NCBI GenBank assembly: GCA_020634615.1
Contig: JACKBI010000001.1
Span: 558,001-622,000 of the forward strand
Direction: 5' to 3'
Source of the DNA: Anaerolineales bacterium
Lineage (GTDB): Bacteria; Chloroflexota; Anaerolineae; JAAEKA01
Length of the DNA: 64,000 bases
A program made the position numbers and the translations under genes. This document shows positions 35,351 through 44,882 of this stretch, one piece after another; position 1 is the first letter of the stretch; each line of letters opens with the position of its first letter. Below the pieces are notes generated by a model. The model saw nothing but the letters and a program-made list of their open reading frames with translations, was not told the origin of the DNA and made no database searches.

Positions 35351-38335
35351 CTAGCAGCCGACCTGCCAGCGTTCGGCTACAGCCTGGATGTCCAGCACGT
35401 CCACGATGTTGTCGTGGTTGAAGTCATAGATGGGATTACTGGTGCCGAAGGCGCCGGCCACCAGCTGTACGTCGAGAATATCCACTCCGCCGCTGCCGTT
35501 GACGTCATAGGCGCACGGGACTTCGCACGACTGTACAACCACATCGTCGATGGTCCAGCCCTCGCGACCGACGCCGGTATCAGTGCCGAGGCGGAAGCGG
35601 AACTGCACGGTCTGGCCGGCATAGTCGCTGACATCCACCAGACTGTTAAGCCAGTCCTGCGGATCGCCGCACCAGGCGCGCAGCCCACCCAGCGGGTTGC
35701 TGTAGCTGGTCGAGACCAGTCCATTGTAGGGGTCAGTCAGCAGGTCGGCATCCAGAATCTGCGTCCACGTGCTGCCGCCGTTGGTCGAAACCTCCAGGAT
35801 ACCGCCGTCGAAACAATTGCTGCCGTTCGATTCCATGACCTGGCGGTTCCAGAACTTCAGCGTGATCGGGTTCTGGCCGGCCGGCAGATTGATAGGCGGC
35901 GAGACCAGTCGCTGGTCGCTGACGGTGGTCGGGTCGTTGGCGTGGAAGGCGTAGCTGCCGCTGTGGACGTTGCTGCCCCATAGCGCCCAGGTATTGCCCG
36001 TGCCGGAGGATGTCCAGCCGTTGACGCCGCCTTCGAAGCCCTCGTTCAAGATCGCATTGGGCAGGCTGCCGGGACTGCAATCGCCCGGCGCTGCCAGGGT
36101 GGTAAAGTGGAAGGTGGTCGACGCGCCGGCCGATCCGCAGGCGTTTTCAGCGAAGACTCGCCAGTAGTAGGTGACGCTGGTGTTGAGCGTGATGGCCGGC
36201 GTGTAGCTGGTGCCGGTCAAGCCGCTGGCCGTGTGGACGATATTGCTGAAGCCGGCGTCGGTGGCAAGGTCGAAGCGATAGCTGGCTGCCTGCGCGCCTG
36301 CGTTCCAGGTGAACGTCGGCATCGGCGCGACGTTGACGGCGTTGTTGGCCGGTGCAACGAGCGACGGTACGCCGGCCGCCTGGTTGGCGACATTCAACTG
36401 CACTGTGTTGGTTTGTGAGCCAGAGTTGTAAGTGCCGGTGATGTCGATGGCGTAGTTGCCCGGGGCCACTGCAGCGGTGTTGCCGACGGTCAGCGTGCTG
36501 ACGCCGGGGCCGTTCACCGGGTTCGGGTTGAAGACCGCGGTCGTGCCAGCCGGGTTGCCCAGCGCGCTCATGGTCATCGACCCGCTGTAGCCGACGTTGA
36601 CCGTGAACAGTGCGTTGGCCGGAGCGCAAACCGCACTGCTGACTGGGTTGACGCTGAGTACTTCGACGTCCAGGAACGCAGCGCTGAACGCGCCCCAGTT
36701 GTTGGCCGCATCCTTGCCGCGCACGAAGATGAGATGGCGGCCGGTAGTCAGGCTGCTGGTGTTGACAGTCGCGGTCACCGATTCGATCGAACTGTTGAAG
36801 TTGCCGTCGGCCGCGGCCATGGGATGGGCCACTGCGCCTGCCTGCCAGGGCGGCGTGTCGATGTAATACTCCGCGGCGGCGATATTCTGGGTCGGCTCGG
36901 CGCCGTTGGAGTTGTTGTAGCGCGTATCGTTGACGGTCGCCGTCAGGTTGACCGGGTCGCCGACGGTGATGGTGTCCGGGGTAGCCGCGACATTGAGCGC
37001 GTCCGGGCCGGCCGGCGTCAGGTAAGGCGTGCGAACGACCTTGGCGGCGTAGATCAGCGCCTGCATGTTGTCGGGCAGGATGGTGTTCTCGAAGGTCGAG
37101 CAAGACTGGAAGAACGAGGTGCCCAACTCGAAGGTCATCCCGGCAACGCCCAGATCGCCGTATGCGAAGTCATCGGTGGTGCCGTCGGTGGGATAAAGGC
37201 CGATCGCTTGCTCAGGCGTGTAGTTGTTGAAGTAGGCATACTTGCGGCCGAGCGTCTGCAGGGCCGTGCCATTGGGCGCGACAGTACTGGTGAAGCCCCA
37301 CGGCCAGAGCACCAGTTCGCTGTAGCTATGGATGTCCAGGTAGACACCGGTCGCGTCGGCCGGCGCCGGGGAGGGCAGCGGATCGGGACGCTGGTCGGGG
37401 AAGATCGCGCGCATGTAGTCCTGAATGGCCTGCACCTCTGGTTCCGAGGCCGGATTAGGACCGCGATAGGTTTCGCTGCACTGGCTGCTGCTGGAGCCGC
37501 CACAGCATCCCCATTGAAACTGGAAGTTGCGGTTCAGGTCGGCCCCGCGCGAGGTGCTGGTGGGACCACAGTAGTTTTGGTCGGTGTTCTTGCGCCACGA
37601 AAGACCGGTTTCAGCCTGCTTGCGGCCATCAGGATTGGCCTGCAGCATCAGATGGATCTCATGGTTGTCAAGAATCCACGTCGCGTCGGGATCGATGCCG
37701 TAGTTGGTCACCAGGTATTCGGCGAAACGGGTGGTCAATTCTGCGGGCGTGTACTCACGCGCGTGAATGGATGCGGTGATGAACAACTTCGGTTTGGGTC
37801 CAGGCACGGCAGAGTTGGTCAGTACCAGCACGTTCATGTCGTAGCCAGCCGCTCCGCCCGGCGTCACCTTGTCCCAGGTGTCGCCGACGTCGTTCCATGA
37901 CGCCAGTGTCGGATAGTTGGCCACGATGTCCTGTGCCGTCTGGTAGCTTTCTTCAACCGTGCGGTAACAGGGGTAACCGGGAATGCCGGCGCGCTGGCCA
38001 GGCGGTGGACTGGCGTGCAGCAGGTTGGCTGTCTCCTCGGCATCGATCTCAGCGTTGAAGCCCAGACCTTTGATGGCGGCGAACCCGACTGCATCGACGA
38101 TCGCCAGGACATACTGCTCCTTGGTGTTGTTGTACTCCACCAGATCGAAATTCTTAAGCATGGTAATATCAGCCGGATCGTCGTAGTAGACGCGGACGAC
38201 GAAATGGCCTTCGCTGGAACCGCCTGTTTCCTGGGCCGGCGGTGCGGCGACCGTGGTAGTCGCACCGGCTACCGGCGTCAGAACCAGCATAATGAGCAGA
38301 ACAAGGCTGAGAACCAGCCAGCTACGTTGTTTCAT
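35351..38335 (-). CDS. Secreted M14 zinc carboxypeptidase with FN3-like and dockerin-like regions
   Basis: A 994-residue exported protein. A signal peptide (MKQRSWLVLSLVLLIMLVL) begins it. The M14 carboxypeptidase domain spans about 100-450, with zinc ligands His191 and Glu194 (SIHAREYT) and His336 (LDIHSYSELVLWPW). It also has substrate residues NPDGRKQ and RGADLNRNF and the catalytic Glu near 403 (MTFELGTSF). Ig/FN3-like domains and a carbohydrate-binding-like jelly roll (EGGVNGWTSSGTGNTWALW) follow. The last 55 residues form two dockerin-type calcium loops (DVNGSGGVDILDVQ, DFNHDNIVDVLDIQ). A GGAGG site precedes the ATG. Confidence 0.9.
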   Translation of the reverse strand: MKQRSWLVLSLVLLIMLVLTPVAGATTTVAAPPAQETGGSSEGHFVVRVYYDDPADITMLKNFDLVEYNNTKEQYVLAIVDAVGFAAIKGLGFNAEIDAEETANLLHASPPPGQRAGIPGYPCYRTVEESYQTAQDIVANYPTLASWNDVGDTWDKVTPGGAAGYDMNVLVLTNSAVPGPKPKLFITASIHAREYTPAELTTRFAEYLVTNYGIDPDATWILDNHEIHLMLQANPDGRKQAETGLSWRKNTDQNYCGPTSTSRGADLNRNFQFQWGCCGGSSSSQCSETYRGPNPASEPEVQAIQDYMRAIFPDQRPDPLPSPAPADATGVYLDIHSYSELVLWPWGFTSTVAPNGTALQTLGRKYAYFNNYTPEQAIGLYPTDGTTDDFAYGDLGVAGMTFELGTSFFQSCSTFENTILPDNMQALIYAAKVVRTPYLTPAGPDALNVAATPDTITVGDPVNLTATVNDTRYNNSNGAEPTQNIAAAEYYIDTPPWQAGAVAHPMAAADGNFNSSIESVTATVNTSSLTTGRHLIFVRGKDAANNWGAFSAAFLDVEVLSVNPVSSAVCAPANALFTVNVGYSGSMTMSALGNPAGTTAVFNPNPVNGPGVSTLTVGNTAAVAPGNYAIDITGTYNSGSQTNTVQLNVANQAAGVPSLVAPANNAVNVAPMPTFTWNAGAQAASYRFDLATDAGFSNIVHTASGLTGTSYTPAITLNTSVTYYWRVFAENACGSAGASTTFHFTTLAAPGDCSPGSLPNAILNEGFEGGVNGWTSSGTGNTWALWGSNVHSGSYAFHANDPTTVSDQRLVSPPINLPAGQNPITLKFWNRQVMESNGSNCFDGGILEVSTNGGSTWTQILDADLLTDPYNGLVSTSYSNPLGGLRAWCGDPQDWLNSLVDVSDYAGQTVQFRFRLGTDTGVGREGWTIDDVVVQSCEVPCAYDVNGSGGVDILDVQLVAGAFGTSNPIYDFNHDNIVDVLDIQAVAERWQVGC

Positions 38336-38395
38336 GAGGAGCCTCCGTGGAAATGTGGGATGCAATGGGTGGGAACTACAAACCATGCACTTATG

Positions 38396-39481
38396 TCAGA
38401 GTGCAAAACGCACGTGTAAAATGTCGCCGTCCTGGACCAGATACTCTTTGCCTTCAAGTCGGGCCTTGCCGGCCTTGCGCGCTTCGGCCATGCTGCCGGT
38501 GGTCATCAAGTCGTCATATGTCACCACTTCGGCGCGAATGAAACCGCGTGCCAGGTCGGTGTGGATGGCGCCGGCTGCTTCGACGGCAGTTGCGCCCTTG
38601 CGCACAGTCCAGGCGCGCACCTCATCCTCGCCGACGGTGAAGAAGCTTTGCAGACCCACCAGGTCATAGCTGGCGCGAATCATGCGGTCCAATGCCTGCT
38701 CGGTGATGCCGAACTCTTCCATGAAGACGGCGGCTTCGTCCGGGTCGAGTTGGGCGATTTCCATCTCCAGCTTGCCTTGCACCGCCATGACGACCGTGTG
38801 ACGGTGGTCGTAGCTCACCAGAGTCTCCGGCGGGACCACATCGTCGCCGGTGTTGAGCAAAACCAGCACCGGCTTCAGTGTAAGGAAGGTGAAGCTGCGG
38901 ATGCTGTGGAGCTCGTCTTCGCTGAGATCCATGTCACGCAGCGGCGCGCCGGTTTCCAGATGGTCGCTGAGGCGCGTCATCAGCGCCTCCTCGATTTCCA
39001 GCGCGATCTGTTCCTCGCTGCCCTTCTTGGCGCGGCGCAGACTCTCGCCGATACGCTCGATGCGTGTCTGGATGGCCAGCAGATCGACCAGCACCATTTC
39101 CTCGTCAAGGATCGAGAGGTCGCGCTGCGGATTGATGCCGGTTAGCGGGTGCGGCACGCTTTCATCTGCAAAGGCGCGCACTACGTGGACGAAAGCGTCC
39201 ATCCGCGCAATGCGGTTGCGCAACTCGCCGCTGAACCCCTTCTTGGCCATGCCCTGATCGAGTCCGGCGATGTCGGTGTAGGTCACCTTGGCGTAGACGG
39301 TCTTGCGCGGCTTGAACATGTCGCTCAGGCGGTCGACGCGCACATCGGGTACGTCCACCACCGCGGTGTTGAATTCCAGCTTGCCGCTGGAGCCGCTGGA
39401 CGTGGGCGCTTCGCCGCGGGTCAATGCATTGAAAATAGTGGTCTTACTGCTGTTTGGGAGGCCGATAATACCAAGTTCCAT
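38396..39481 (-). CDS. ychF: Ribosome-binding GTPase/ATPase YchF
   Basis: A 361-residue member of the universally conserved Obg-related YchF family. The P-loop is GLPNSSKTTIFNALT near residues 7-20; most relatives have NxGKST-like variants, and this Ser-Ser-Lys form fits the ATP-preferring YchF group. A DVPDVRVDRL region and VTYTDIAGLDQGMAKKGFSGELR make up the G3 switch. The NKxD motif is replaced by LLNTGDD, as expected for an ATPase. A TGS domain with GEDEVRAWTVRKGATAVEAAG-type sequence ends the protein, closing with GDILHVRF. The role is translation-linked and stress-related. Confidence 0.92.
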   Translation of the reverse strand: MELGIIGLPNSSKTTIFNALTRGEAPTSSGSSGKLEFNTAVVDVPDVRVDRLSDMFKPRKTVYAKVTYTDIAGLDQGMAKKGFSGELRNRIARMDAFVHVVRAFADESVPHPLTGINPQRDLSILDEEMVLVDLLAIQTRIERIGESLRRAKKGSEEQIALEIEEALMTRLSDHLETGAPLRDMDLSEDELHSIRSFTFLTLKPVLVLLNTGDDVVPPETLVSYDHRHTVVMAVQGKLEMEIAQLDPDEAAVFMEEFGITEQALDRMIRASYDLVGLQSFFTVGEDEVRAWTVRKGATAVEAAGAIHTDLARGFIRAEVVTYDDLMTTGSMAEARKAGKARLEGKEYLVQDGDILHVRFAL

Positions 39482-39700
39482 GGGTGCAAAGGGGACTTTC
39501 TGATTGAGTTTTTTTGTCGAGACACACTATACAACAGCGCGGCGCTTCCGGGGAAATATGACTGCGGCGAAGCACGGTCGGCGGGTCTTTGTGTGCCAAA
39601 GCGGTAGCGGCCAATATGATACGTTGCCAGGTGGTCAGGATAACCCATTCTGTGGTATCATCATTTTTGCTAAGACCGTGTGAGTTCAAAGGAGCGCGTC

Positions 39701-39958
39701 ATGAACACTGTGCAAGTAACCATGGAACTACCGCGTACCGTCCTGTCTGCGTTGCGCAAGGAACCCGCCTCATTCGTTGCCGACATGCGAATCGCAGCAG
39801 CAGTAAAATGGTACGAATTGGAGATGGTATCGCAAGCGAAAGCGGCGGAAATCGCTGGTCTCTCCCGCGCCGACTTTCTACTGGCGCTGGATCGCTTCGC
39901 AGTCACTCCTTTCCAGAGCACTCTTGACGAATTGATTCACGAGGCAGGCGATGGTTGA
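39701..39958 (+). CDS. UPF0175 antitoxin
   Basis: An 85-residue protein from the ATG at 39701 with an AAAGGAG ribosome site. It has a ribbon-like N-terminus (VQVTMELPRTVL) and a helix-turn-helix-like AAEIAGLSRADFLLALDRF, the UPF0175 signature. These proteins pair with DUF3368 PIN-like toxins, and exactly such a gene overlaps its end by 8 bases. It probably represses the operon and neutralises the toxin. Confidence 0.85.
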   Translation: MNTVQVTMELPRTVLSALRKEPASFVADMRIAAAVKWYELEMVSQAKAAEIAGLSRADFLLALDRFAVTPFQSTLDELIHEAGDG

Positions 39959-40439
39959 GCGTTGGATTCTCAACGCGTCTCCGCTGATTGTCCTCGCCAA
40001 TACGGGTTACGAAGGACTGATTCGGCAGTTAGCCTCTGAGTTTGTGGTTCCACGCGCAGTCGCCATTGAAATCTTGGCTGGCCCGGTCGACGATCGGGCT
40101 CGGCTGCAAATCGCTGGCGGCGAATGGCCCGTTGATGAAGCACCGCGCGCCTCAGAAGAACTTCAGACTTGGGATTTGGGTGCTGGTGAAACCGCCGTGC
40201 TTTCTTATGCGATCGCACATCCAGGCTGGACGGCCATTCTGGATGATGGCGCTGCCCGTCGCTGTGCACGCACATTCTCAGTTCAGGTCAAGGGCTCGCT
40301 GGGGATAGTCCTTATGGCAAAGAAACAGGGGCTGATCGATTCAGCAGCCTCTGTCCTCGAGACGTTGCGCCAGCGGGGATTTCGGCTAGATGAAAAACTG
40401 ATATCCGCCGCTCTCAAAGAGATTGGAGAAGCGGGCTAG
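39951..40439 (+). CDS. DUF3368 PIN-like toxin
   Basis: A 162-residue PIN-fold nuclease-like protein. The N-terminal NASPLIVLANTG motif replaces the classic DTS acidic start of PIN domains, as in DUF3368. Conserved acidic positions follow in GAGETAVLSYA and ILDDGAARRCA. The C-terminal part (GSLGIVLMAKKQGLI) is also a family trait. It overlaps the antitoxin upstream and is the second toxin-antitoxin pair in the window. Its end overlaps the convergent RpiB-like gene by 4 bases. Confidence 0.85.
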   Translation: MVERWILNASPLIVLANTGYEGLIRQLASEFVVPRAVAIEILAGPVDDRARLQIAGGEWPVDEAPRASEELQTWDLGAGETAVLSYAIAHPGWTAILDDGAARRCARTFSVQVKGSLGIVLMAKKQGLIDSAASVLETLRQRGFRLDEKLISAALKEIGEAG

Positions 40440-40939
40440 TCCAGTTGGGAGGCAAGCAGGGGCGGAGACTCGTCAGCGTGGCTACCGATCTCCATCTCTA
40501 TGGCCCTTATACGCGCCATTTGCCTTAGGTTCCACTCGTCGTCGCTGTAAGGCGTGCTGAACCAGGCATCCAGAATCTCGCGCGCGACCGGCAGCGGCGT
40601 GGCGCGCAGGCTGAGGGCAAGCACGTTGGCGCGATTCCAGACGCGTGCGCCGCGGGCCGTCTCGGCGTCGTGACAAAGCGCGGCGCGGATACCGCGCACC
40701 TTGTTGGCGGCCAGACTCGCGCCCGTGCCCGTCCAGCACATGACGACCGCTTCATCGGCCGCGCCGCTGGCTACCTGCGACACCGCCTCGACGGTCACCA
40801 GCGGCCAATCGTTGGCGTCGCTGGCAGGCTCGCCGGCCCGCGGCCCGAAATACTCTACCGAGTGGCCGCGCTTCTCGATCTCCTCAATCACCGCCTCCAC
40901 CAGCGGCGCATACTCGTCGCTCGACACCGTAATCTTCAT
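40436..40939 (-). CDS. RpiB/LacAB-family sugar-phosphate isomerase
   Basis: A 167-residue protein of the ribose-5-phosphate isomerase B family. The catalytic and phosphate-binding segment CWTGTGASLAANKVRGIRAAL and the HDAETARGARVWNRANVLALS segment match RpiB/LacAB. The usual CGTG motif is CWTG here, keeping Cys but altering its neighbour, so substrate preference may differ from RpiB. The gene lies 9 bases upstream of the toxin's 3' end and just downstream of queF on the same strand. No sugar-uptake gene is close. Confidence 0.85.
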   Translation of the reverse strand: MKITVSSDEYAPLVEAVIEEIEKRGHSVEYFGPRAGEPASDANDWPLVTVEAVSQVASGAADEAVVMCWTGTGASLAANKVRGIRAALCHDAETARGARVWNRANVLALSLRATPLPVAREILDAWFSTPYSDDEWNLRQMARIRAIEMEIGSHADESPPLLASQLD

Positions 40940-40948
40940 GGCGTTTCC

Positions 40949-41353
40949 TCACGCTTCACCATCCGATTTCCCTTCTTTCCCCTCTTCCGTGTACGACGAC
41001 ACCGCCGTAATCACAATCCCGCCGCGCGCCTTCTGCACCAGCGTCACCGTACAAGCGCTCGGATGGATGGTCGCTACTACCTTGTCGCGGATGTCCACGG
41101 CCAGTTGCTCGCAAAAGACGCCCTGTTCGCGGAAGTGCCAAAGGTAGAGCTTGAGGCTTTTGCTCTCGATGCACAGCGGGCCGGGAACGTATTCAATCGT
41201 GACGGTGTAGAAGTCGGGCTGACCGGTGACGGGACAGAGCGCTGTCAGTTCGTCGGAGGTCATCGTCACCGTATCCAAACCTGCCGGTGCAGGAAAGGTA
41301 TCCAGCTCATCAATAGGCTGTGTGCTGCGTTTGCCCAGGTATTTTGGTTCCAT
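40949..41353 (-). CDS. queF: NADPH-dependent 7-cyano-7-deazaguanine reductase (QueF)
   Basis: A 134-residue type I QueF. It reduces preQ0 to preQ1 in queuosine biosynthesis. The active-site Cys40 is in ALCPVTGQPDFYTV, with Asp47. ESKSLKLY is the hallmark family motif, placed between the catalytic elements. Length fits the single-domain tunnelling-fold subfamily. The stop is 9 bases from the RpiB-like start. No other que genes lie in the window. Confidence 0.93.
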   Translation of the reverse strand: MEPKYLGKRSTQPIDELDTFPAPAGLDTVTMTSDELTALCPVTGQPDFYTVTIEYVPGPLCIESKSLKLYLWHFREQGVFCEQLAVDIRDKVVATIHPSACTVTLVQKARGGIVITAVSSYTEEGKEGKSDGEA

Positions 41354-41433
41354 TGGTTACACGTTCCGTTGAGATGTTGGCTGGCACGCCGCATGGTGAA
41401 CTCACTTGCGGGTTTCAGACGTCCAGCTTCCGT

Positions 41434-43443
41434 CTAGTTCAGGGCTTCAGCGACGCACTGCACAGTCTTCCCGCCTGTCGTCGGCTGGCAAGCGTAGCGC
41501 GCCAGCAGCAGGCGGTCACCACTGCCCGACACCGGCAGCCGCTCCAACGTTTGCGGGTCGTACATGCCGATCTCGATCAGATAATCACCGGGCGGCATGT
41601 CGGCGGGCAGCGTCAGCCGGTGCTCGTCCCGGATCACCTCGCCCGGTCGCCAGGTCGACGCCGGACAGGTACCCTGGCACGGCTGGCTGTCCTGGCCGGC
41701 CAGCACGACCTCATCTTTGTCCAACAAATGGACAAACACAGTCGCATCCTTGGGCTGCGACGCGCCCGACACAGGTTGCCAGTACAGGGCCAGCGTCAGC
41801 GGCTCTCCCGGTCGCAACGACTGGCTCCCCGGTTCGTAGCCGGCCAGCCGGATCGCGTCGCCAAAGCGTTGGTCCAACACCGTCGCACTGTCCGGCAGCA
41901 CCCCCTGCGGCGGCAGGTAGATGTGCAGATCATTGTGGAATGGATCGAAGCCGGGCACGGAATACGCCAGCCGATACTTGCCATAGATCGCCGCGAACAA
42001 CGCATCGCGGTCGCCGTAGAGCAGATCCTCATCGAACTGTGTCAGCGCCACCGCATCGACGCCGCGTTCCAGATCGCTGAGCAACAGCTCGTTGTTGATC
42101 ACCCGGTACTGCTGTGCCTGCTCGGTGGTCCAGGACGGGCGATACGAGAAGATCGACATCTCGTAGCCTGATGGCATGTCCAGTCCGGCTTCCAGCGCCA
42201 GATGCGTGTCGAAAGTCAGCACCTCCCCGCCCGGCGGCACGACCTGTCGCAGCGTCTCGGCAGCCGCCCGCACGACATCCACCTGGCTGGTAGGCGGCCA
42301 TGTCGTCAACCCGTAGTAGCGCACAATGCGCGCCTGGGTGACAAGCTGAACCAGCAGCAACACCGCCAGCAGCGCCGCGGCCAGTCTGGGGCGGTTTCCC
42401 CTCAGCCAGCGGACGGCCAGCGCGCCAAACAGGATCGCAATCAGCGGCACCTGGAGCGCACTGTAGTAGCTCATTGCGGTGCGCGGCACAAGATGCGCCA
42501 AAAAGAGCAACGCAATGCTGGCCGCCAGCGTGATCTCCAGTGCGTAAGGGCGCAGTGCAGCGCGCCAATCGGCCCGATGCTGCAAAACACGAAAACACAG
42601 ATCGACCACCACAGCCAGATACACCAGGACCGGCACCGAAAAGTCGCGCAGCGTCTCCCACAAGGTGGTGAGCAGCCGCTCCCTGCGCCATTCTGCCAGC
42701 ATCCGGTCCATGTGGAAGCCAAAGATATCGTAGGTCATCTGCTGCCCGCTGGCAAGGGCAAACGGCCCCAGCAGCAGCACCAGCAGCAAAACGGCAGCGA
42801 TGCTCAGTTCCACAGCGGTGCGCAGCCGCCGGCTGCGCGGGCTGGTGAAAATCAGAAACACCGCGATGGGCAGGAACACCACTACCACCGCCAGCCGCCC
42901 GGCCGTTGCCAGCGCCAGACAACCGATCACCAGCCACGTCCGCCGGCTGCCCGGCTGTAAGCGCGCCGCCAGGTAGAACGCCGCGGCCAGCAACAGCGAC
43001 GTGAGGCCATAGGTCGCCGTGTAGCCGAAGGCCGTGATCGCCAGAAAGGTCGTCAGGAGCAACGCCAGCGCGAAGACGCCCGCCCAGGGTCCGGCAATCC
43101 GGCGCGCCGTTGCCATGCCTAACACACCAGCCGCGAAGCCAAACCCGGCCGTCAACGCCCGCCCGGCATACAAGCTTTGCCCGAGAACCAGTTGCGCCAG
43201 ACCGTAGACGTAGGGCAGCAGTGGCGTCTGGGTGTAGGCGAAGTCGCCGTAGAGCTGCCGGCCCGCGAAAACTTCCTTGGCCGCCCACAGATACCACCCC
43301 TCGTCAAGGTTCACCAGCCGGAACAGCACCCAGAAGACCAATTCCGCGGCGAAAAGCAGCAGCAGTATCCCGGTCACCTGGTTGGGCGAGACGCGCGACG
43401 ACAGGCTCCTGCGGGGCGCGACGGCGATCGGTGTGGCCTGCAT
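41434..43443 (-). CDS. GT39-like membrane glycosyltransferase
   Basis: A 669-residue integral membrane protein with about ten hydrophobic segments between residues 20 and 400. The first periplasmic loop carries NLDEGWYLWAAKEV and YGDFAYTQTPLLPYVYG, the Asp-Glu and PPL-like pattern of ArnT/PMT-type (GT39) enzymes that use lipid-linked sugars. The C-terminal 250 residues form a soluble, beta-rich region outside the membrane (for example LRPGEPLTLALYWQP). The sugar donor is unknown. It lies downstream of a DUF1015 gene with a 10-base gap. Confidence 0.8.
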   Translation of the reverse strand: MQATPIAVAPRRSLSSRVSPNQVTGILLLLFAAELVFWVLFRLVNLDEGWYLWAAKEVFAGRQLYGDFAYTQTPLLPYVYGLAQLVLGQSLYAGRALTAGFGFAAGVLGMATARRIAGPWAGVFALALLLTTFLAITAFGYTATYGLTSLLLAAAFYLAARLQPGSRRTWLVIGCLALATAGRLAVVVVFLPIAVFLIFTSPRSRRLRTAVELSIAAVLLLVLLLGPFALASGQQMTYDIFGFHMDRMLAEWRRERLLTTLWETLRDFSVPVLVYLAVVVDLCFRVLQHRADWRAALRPYALEITLAASIALLFLAHLVPRTAMSYYSALQVPLIAILFGALAVRWLRGNRPRLAAALLAVLLLVQLVTQARIVRYYGLTTWPPTSQVDVVRAAAETLRQVVPPGGEVLTFDTHLALEAGLDMPSGYEMSIFSYRPSWTTEQAQQYRVINNELLLSDLERGVDAVALTQFDEDLLYGDRDALFAAIYGKYRLAYSVPGFDPFHNDLHIYLPPQGVLPDSATVLDQRFGDAIRLAGYEPGSQSLRPGEPLTLALYWQPVSGASQPKDATVFVHLLDKDEVVLAGQDSQPCQGTCPASTWRPGEVIRDEHRLTLPADMPPGDYLIEIGMYDPQTLERLPVSGSGDRLLLARYACQPTTGGKTVQCVAEALN

Positions 43444-43453
43444 GATATCCAGT

Positions 43454-44872
43454 TCACAAAACCGTGTTGATGACCAGCCCGGCTGGCAGCTTGGGATAGA
43501 AGTAGGTCGCCTTGGGCGGCATGATCTGGCCGGCGTCGGAGACTTCCTTCAACTGCGCCAGCGGCGTCGGGTTGACCAGAAAAGCGGCCTGGTAGCGCCC
43601 GGCGCGGGTCTCGCGGATCGCCTCGCCCGCGTTCGGTGTGAAGGCGACGAAACGCTTCAACTCCGTGGGATCGGCGGGGATGCCCAGCAACGGACCGAGG
43701 ATCAGGCTCTGCAAGGCCGCCACATCCACCGCCGCGACCGCCGGGTGATGGTCGGCCAGCAGCCGCGCCGTGGTCGCATCGTCGTCTCGCTGCCGCAGCA
43801 GGAAACTGCCTCCATCGCCCGGCAAGACGAGGGCGAAGACACTCCCAGAAACCGGGTTTCTTCGGAAGAAACCCGGTTTCTCCCGCACAGCGTCTGCCAA
43901 GCCCGCCAGCAGCGCCGCGTCGTCCGCCACAGCGGTCACCTCGAAATGCTCGTCAAGGCCAGCCAGCAGCAGCGCCGCGTCGAAGTCAGGCAGATCGTGG
44001 ATGCAGCGATGCGCGGCCAGGATCGCGACGCCCGGGTCGTCCATACACGCGGCGTAGACCCAGGCGGTGTCGAAGGGCAAGGGCGCTTCCGGCGGGGCGG
44101 GTGGAACCGGTGCATAGTTTGGCACACCGTCCCAGCTTGCCAACGGCGGCGGCGCAGCCACACCCGGCAGGCCGCCGCCCCGTCGCCAGCGCTGGTAGGC
44201 AAGCGCGGTCTCGTAGCGGTGATGCCCGTCGGCGATGTAGAAGGTCTTGGGTTCCAGCGCAGCGGTGACGGCGGCCAACGCCTGCGGATCGGTGACCGCC
44301 CACAGCATGTGCGTCACGTTGTCCTCGTCGGTGTAGAACGCATCGGGCGGGCGCTCGGCGTCAGCATGAAGCGGCGCCTGTGCGACTCCCTGTGGGTCGG
44401 AATAGAGCACGAAAATCGGGCTGCACTGCGTCCCGGTCGCGATGGTCAACGCCAGCCGGTCAGCCTTGGCCGCGGGGAAGGTGTGCTCATGCGGCAGAAT
44501 GCCCTCTCCCCAGGGCGCCAGGCGCAGGCGAAAGATCATGCCGGAGCGGGTGGCCGAGCGGCCGTCGGGCAGGGTGTAGCTTTCGCGCAGCAGGTAGATG
44601 GCGGGCGCTACCTCCTGGCGCAAGATGCCGGTGTGCTGCCAGCCGGCCAGCGTGGCCGCGGCGCGCGTGAAGCGGTTGTGCAAATCGTTGTCGCCCGGCT
44701 CGTCGCGCGCCAGCTCGATGCGCACCACGTTGTCGGGGTGGCGGTTGTAGTAGCCAGCCTGCTGCGCCGGGCTGATCACGTCGTAGGGCGGCGTCAGCAG
44801 CTCGTTCAGGCTGTCCGCGCCGGCAGCCGGCACATTGTAGCGCCAGCCGCGGAAGGATTGGATTCGGGTCAT
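43454..44872 (-). CDS. DUF1015-family protein, carrying an in-frame palindromic repeat
   Basis: A 472-residue cytosolic protein of DUF1015, a family without a settled reaction. The opening RGWRYNVPAA, TPPYDVISPAQQAGYYNRHPDN and FYIADGHHRYETALAY are its standard motifs, and the last one holds conserved His and Glu residues. The start at 44872 has a GAGGA site overlapping the upstream stop. Roughly at residue 335 the segment EKPGFFRRNPVSGS comes from a palindromic repeat (43847-43881) inserted in frame. The gene is translationally coupled to the lipoprotein gene before it. Confidence 0.85.
   Translation of the reverse strand: MTRIQSFRGWRYNVPAAGADSLNELLTPPYDVISPAQQAGYYNRHPDNVVRIELARDEPGDNDLHNRFTRAAATLAGWQHTGILRQEVAPAIYLLRESYTLPDGRSATRSGMIFRLRLAPWGEGILPHEHTFPAAKADRLALTIATGTQCSPIFVLYSDPQGVAQAPLHADAERPPDAFYTDEDNVTHMLWAVTDPQALAAVTAALEPKTFYIADGHHRYETALAYQRWRRGGGLPGVAAPPPLASWDGVPNYAPVPPAPPEAPLPFDTAWVYAACMDDPGVAILAAHRCIHDLPDFDAALLLAGLDEHFEVTAVADDAALLAGLADAVREKPGFFRRNPVSGSVFALVLPGDGGSFLLRQRDDDATTARLLADHHPAVAAVDVAALQSLILGPLLGIPADPTELKRFVAFTPNAGEAIRETRAGRYQAAFLVNPTPLAQLKEVSDAGQIMPPKATYFYPKLPAGLVINTVL
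43847..43881. repeat. Palindromic repeat inside the DUF1015 gene
   Basis: Two 16-base arms (43847-43862, 43866-43881) are perfect reverse complements around CGG. Its sense is AGAAACCGGGTTTCTT and it encodes KPGFFRRNP in frame. A close relative is at 47982-48015. This sort of palindrome is found scattered in several bacterial groups. Confidence 0.8.
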
Positions 44873-44882
44873 CGGGTCGTCC

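Noticed and set aside
35351..38335. Cellulosome component because of the dockerin-like tail
   Set aside because: No cohesin, cellulase or scaffoldin in the window, and the enzyme is a peptidase.
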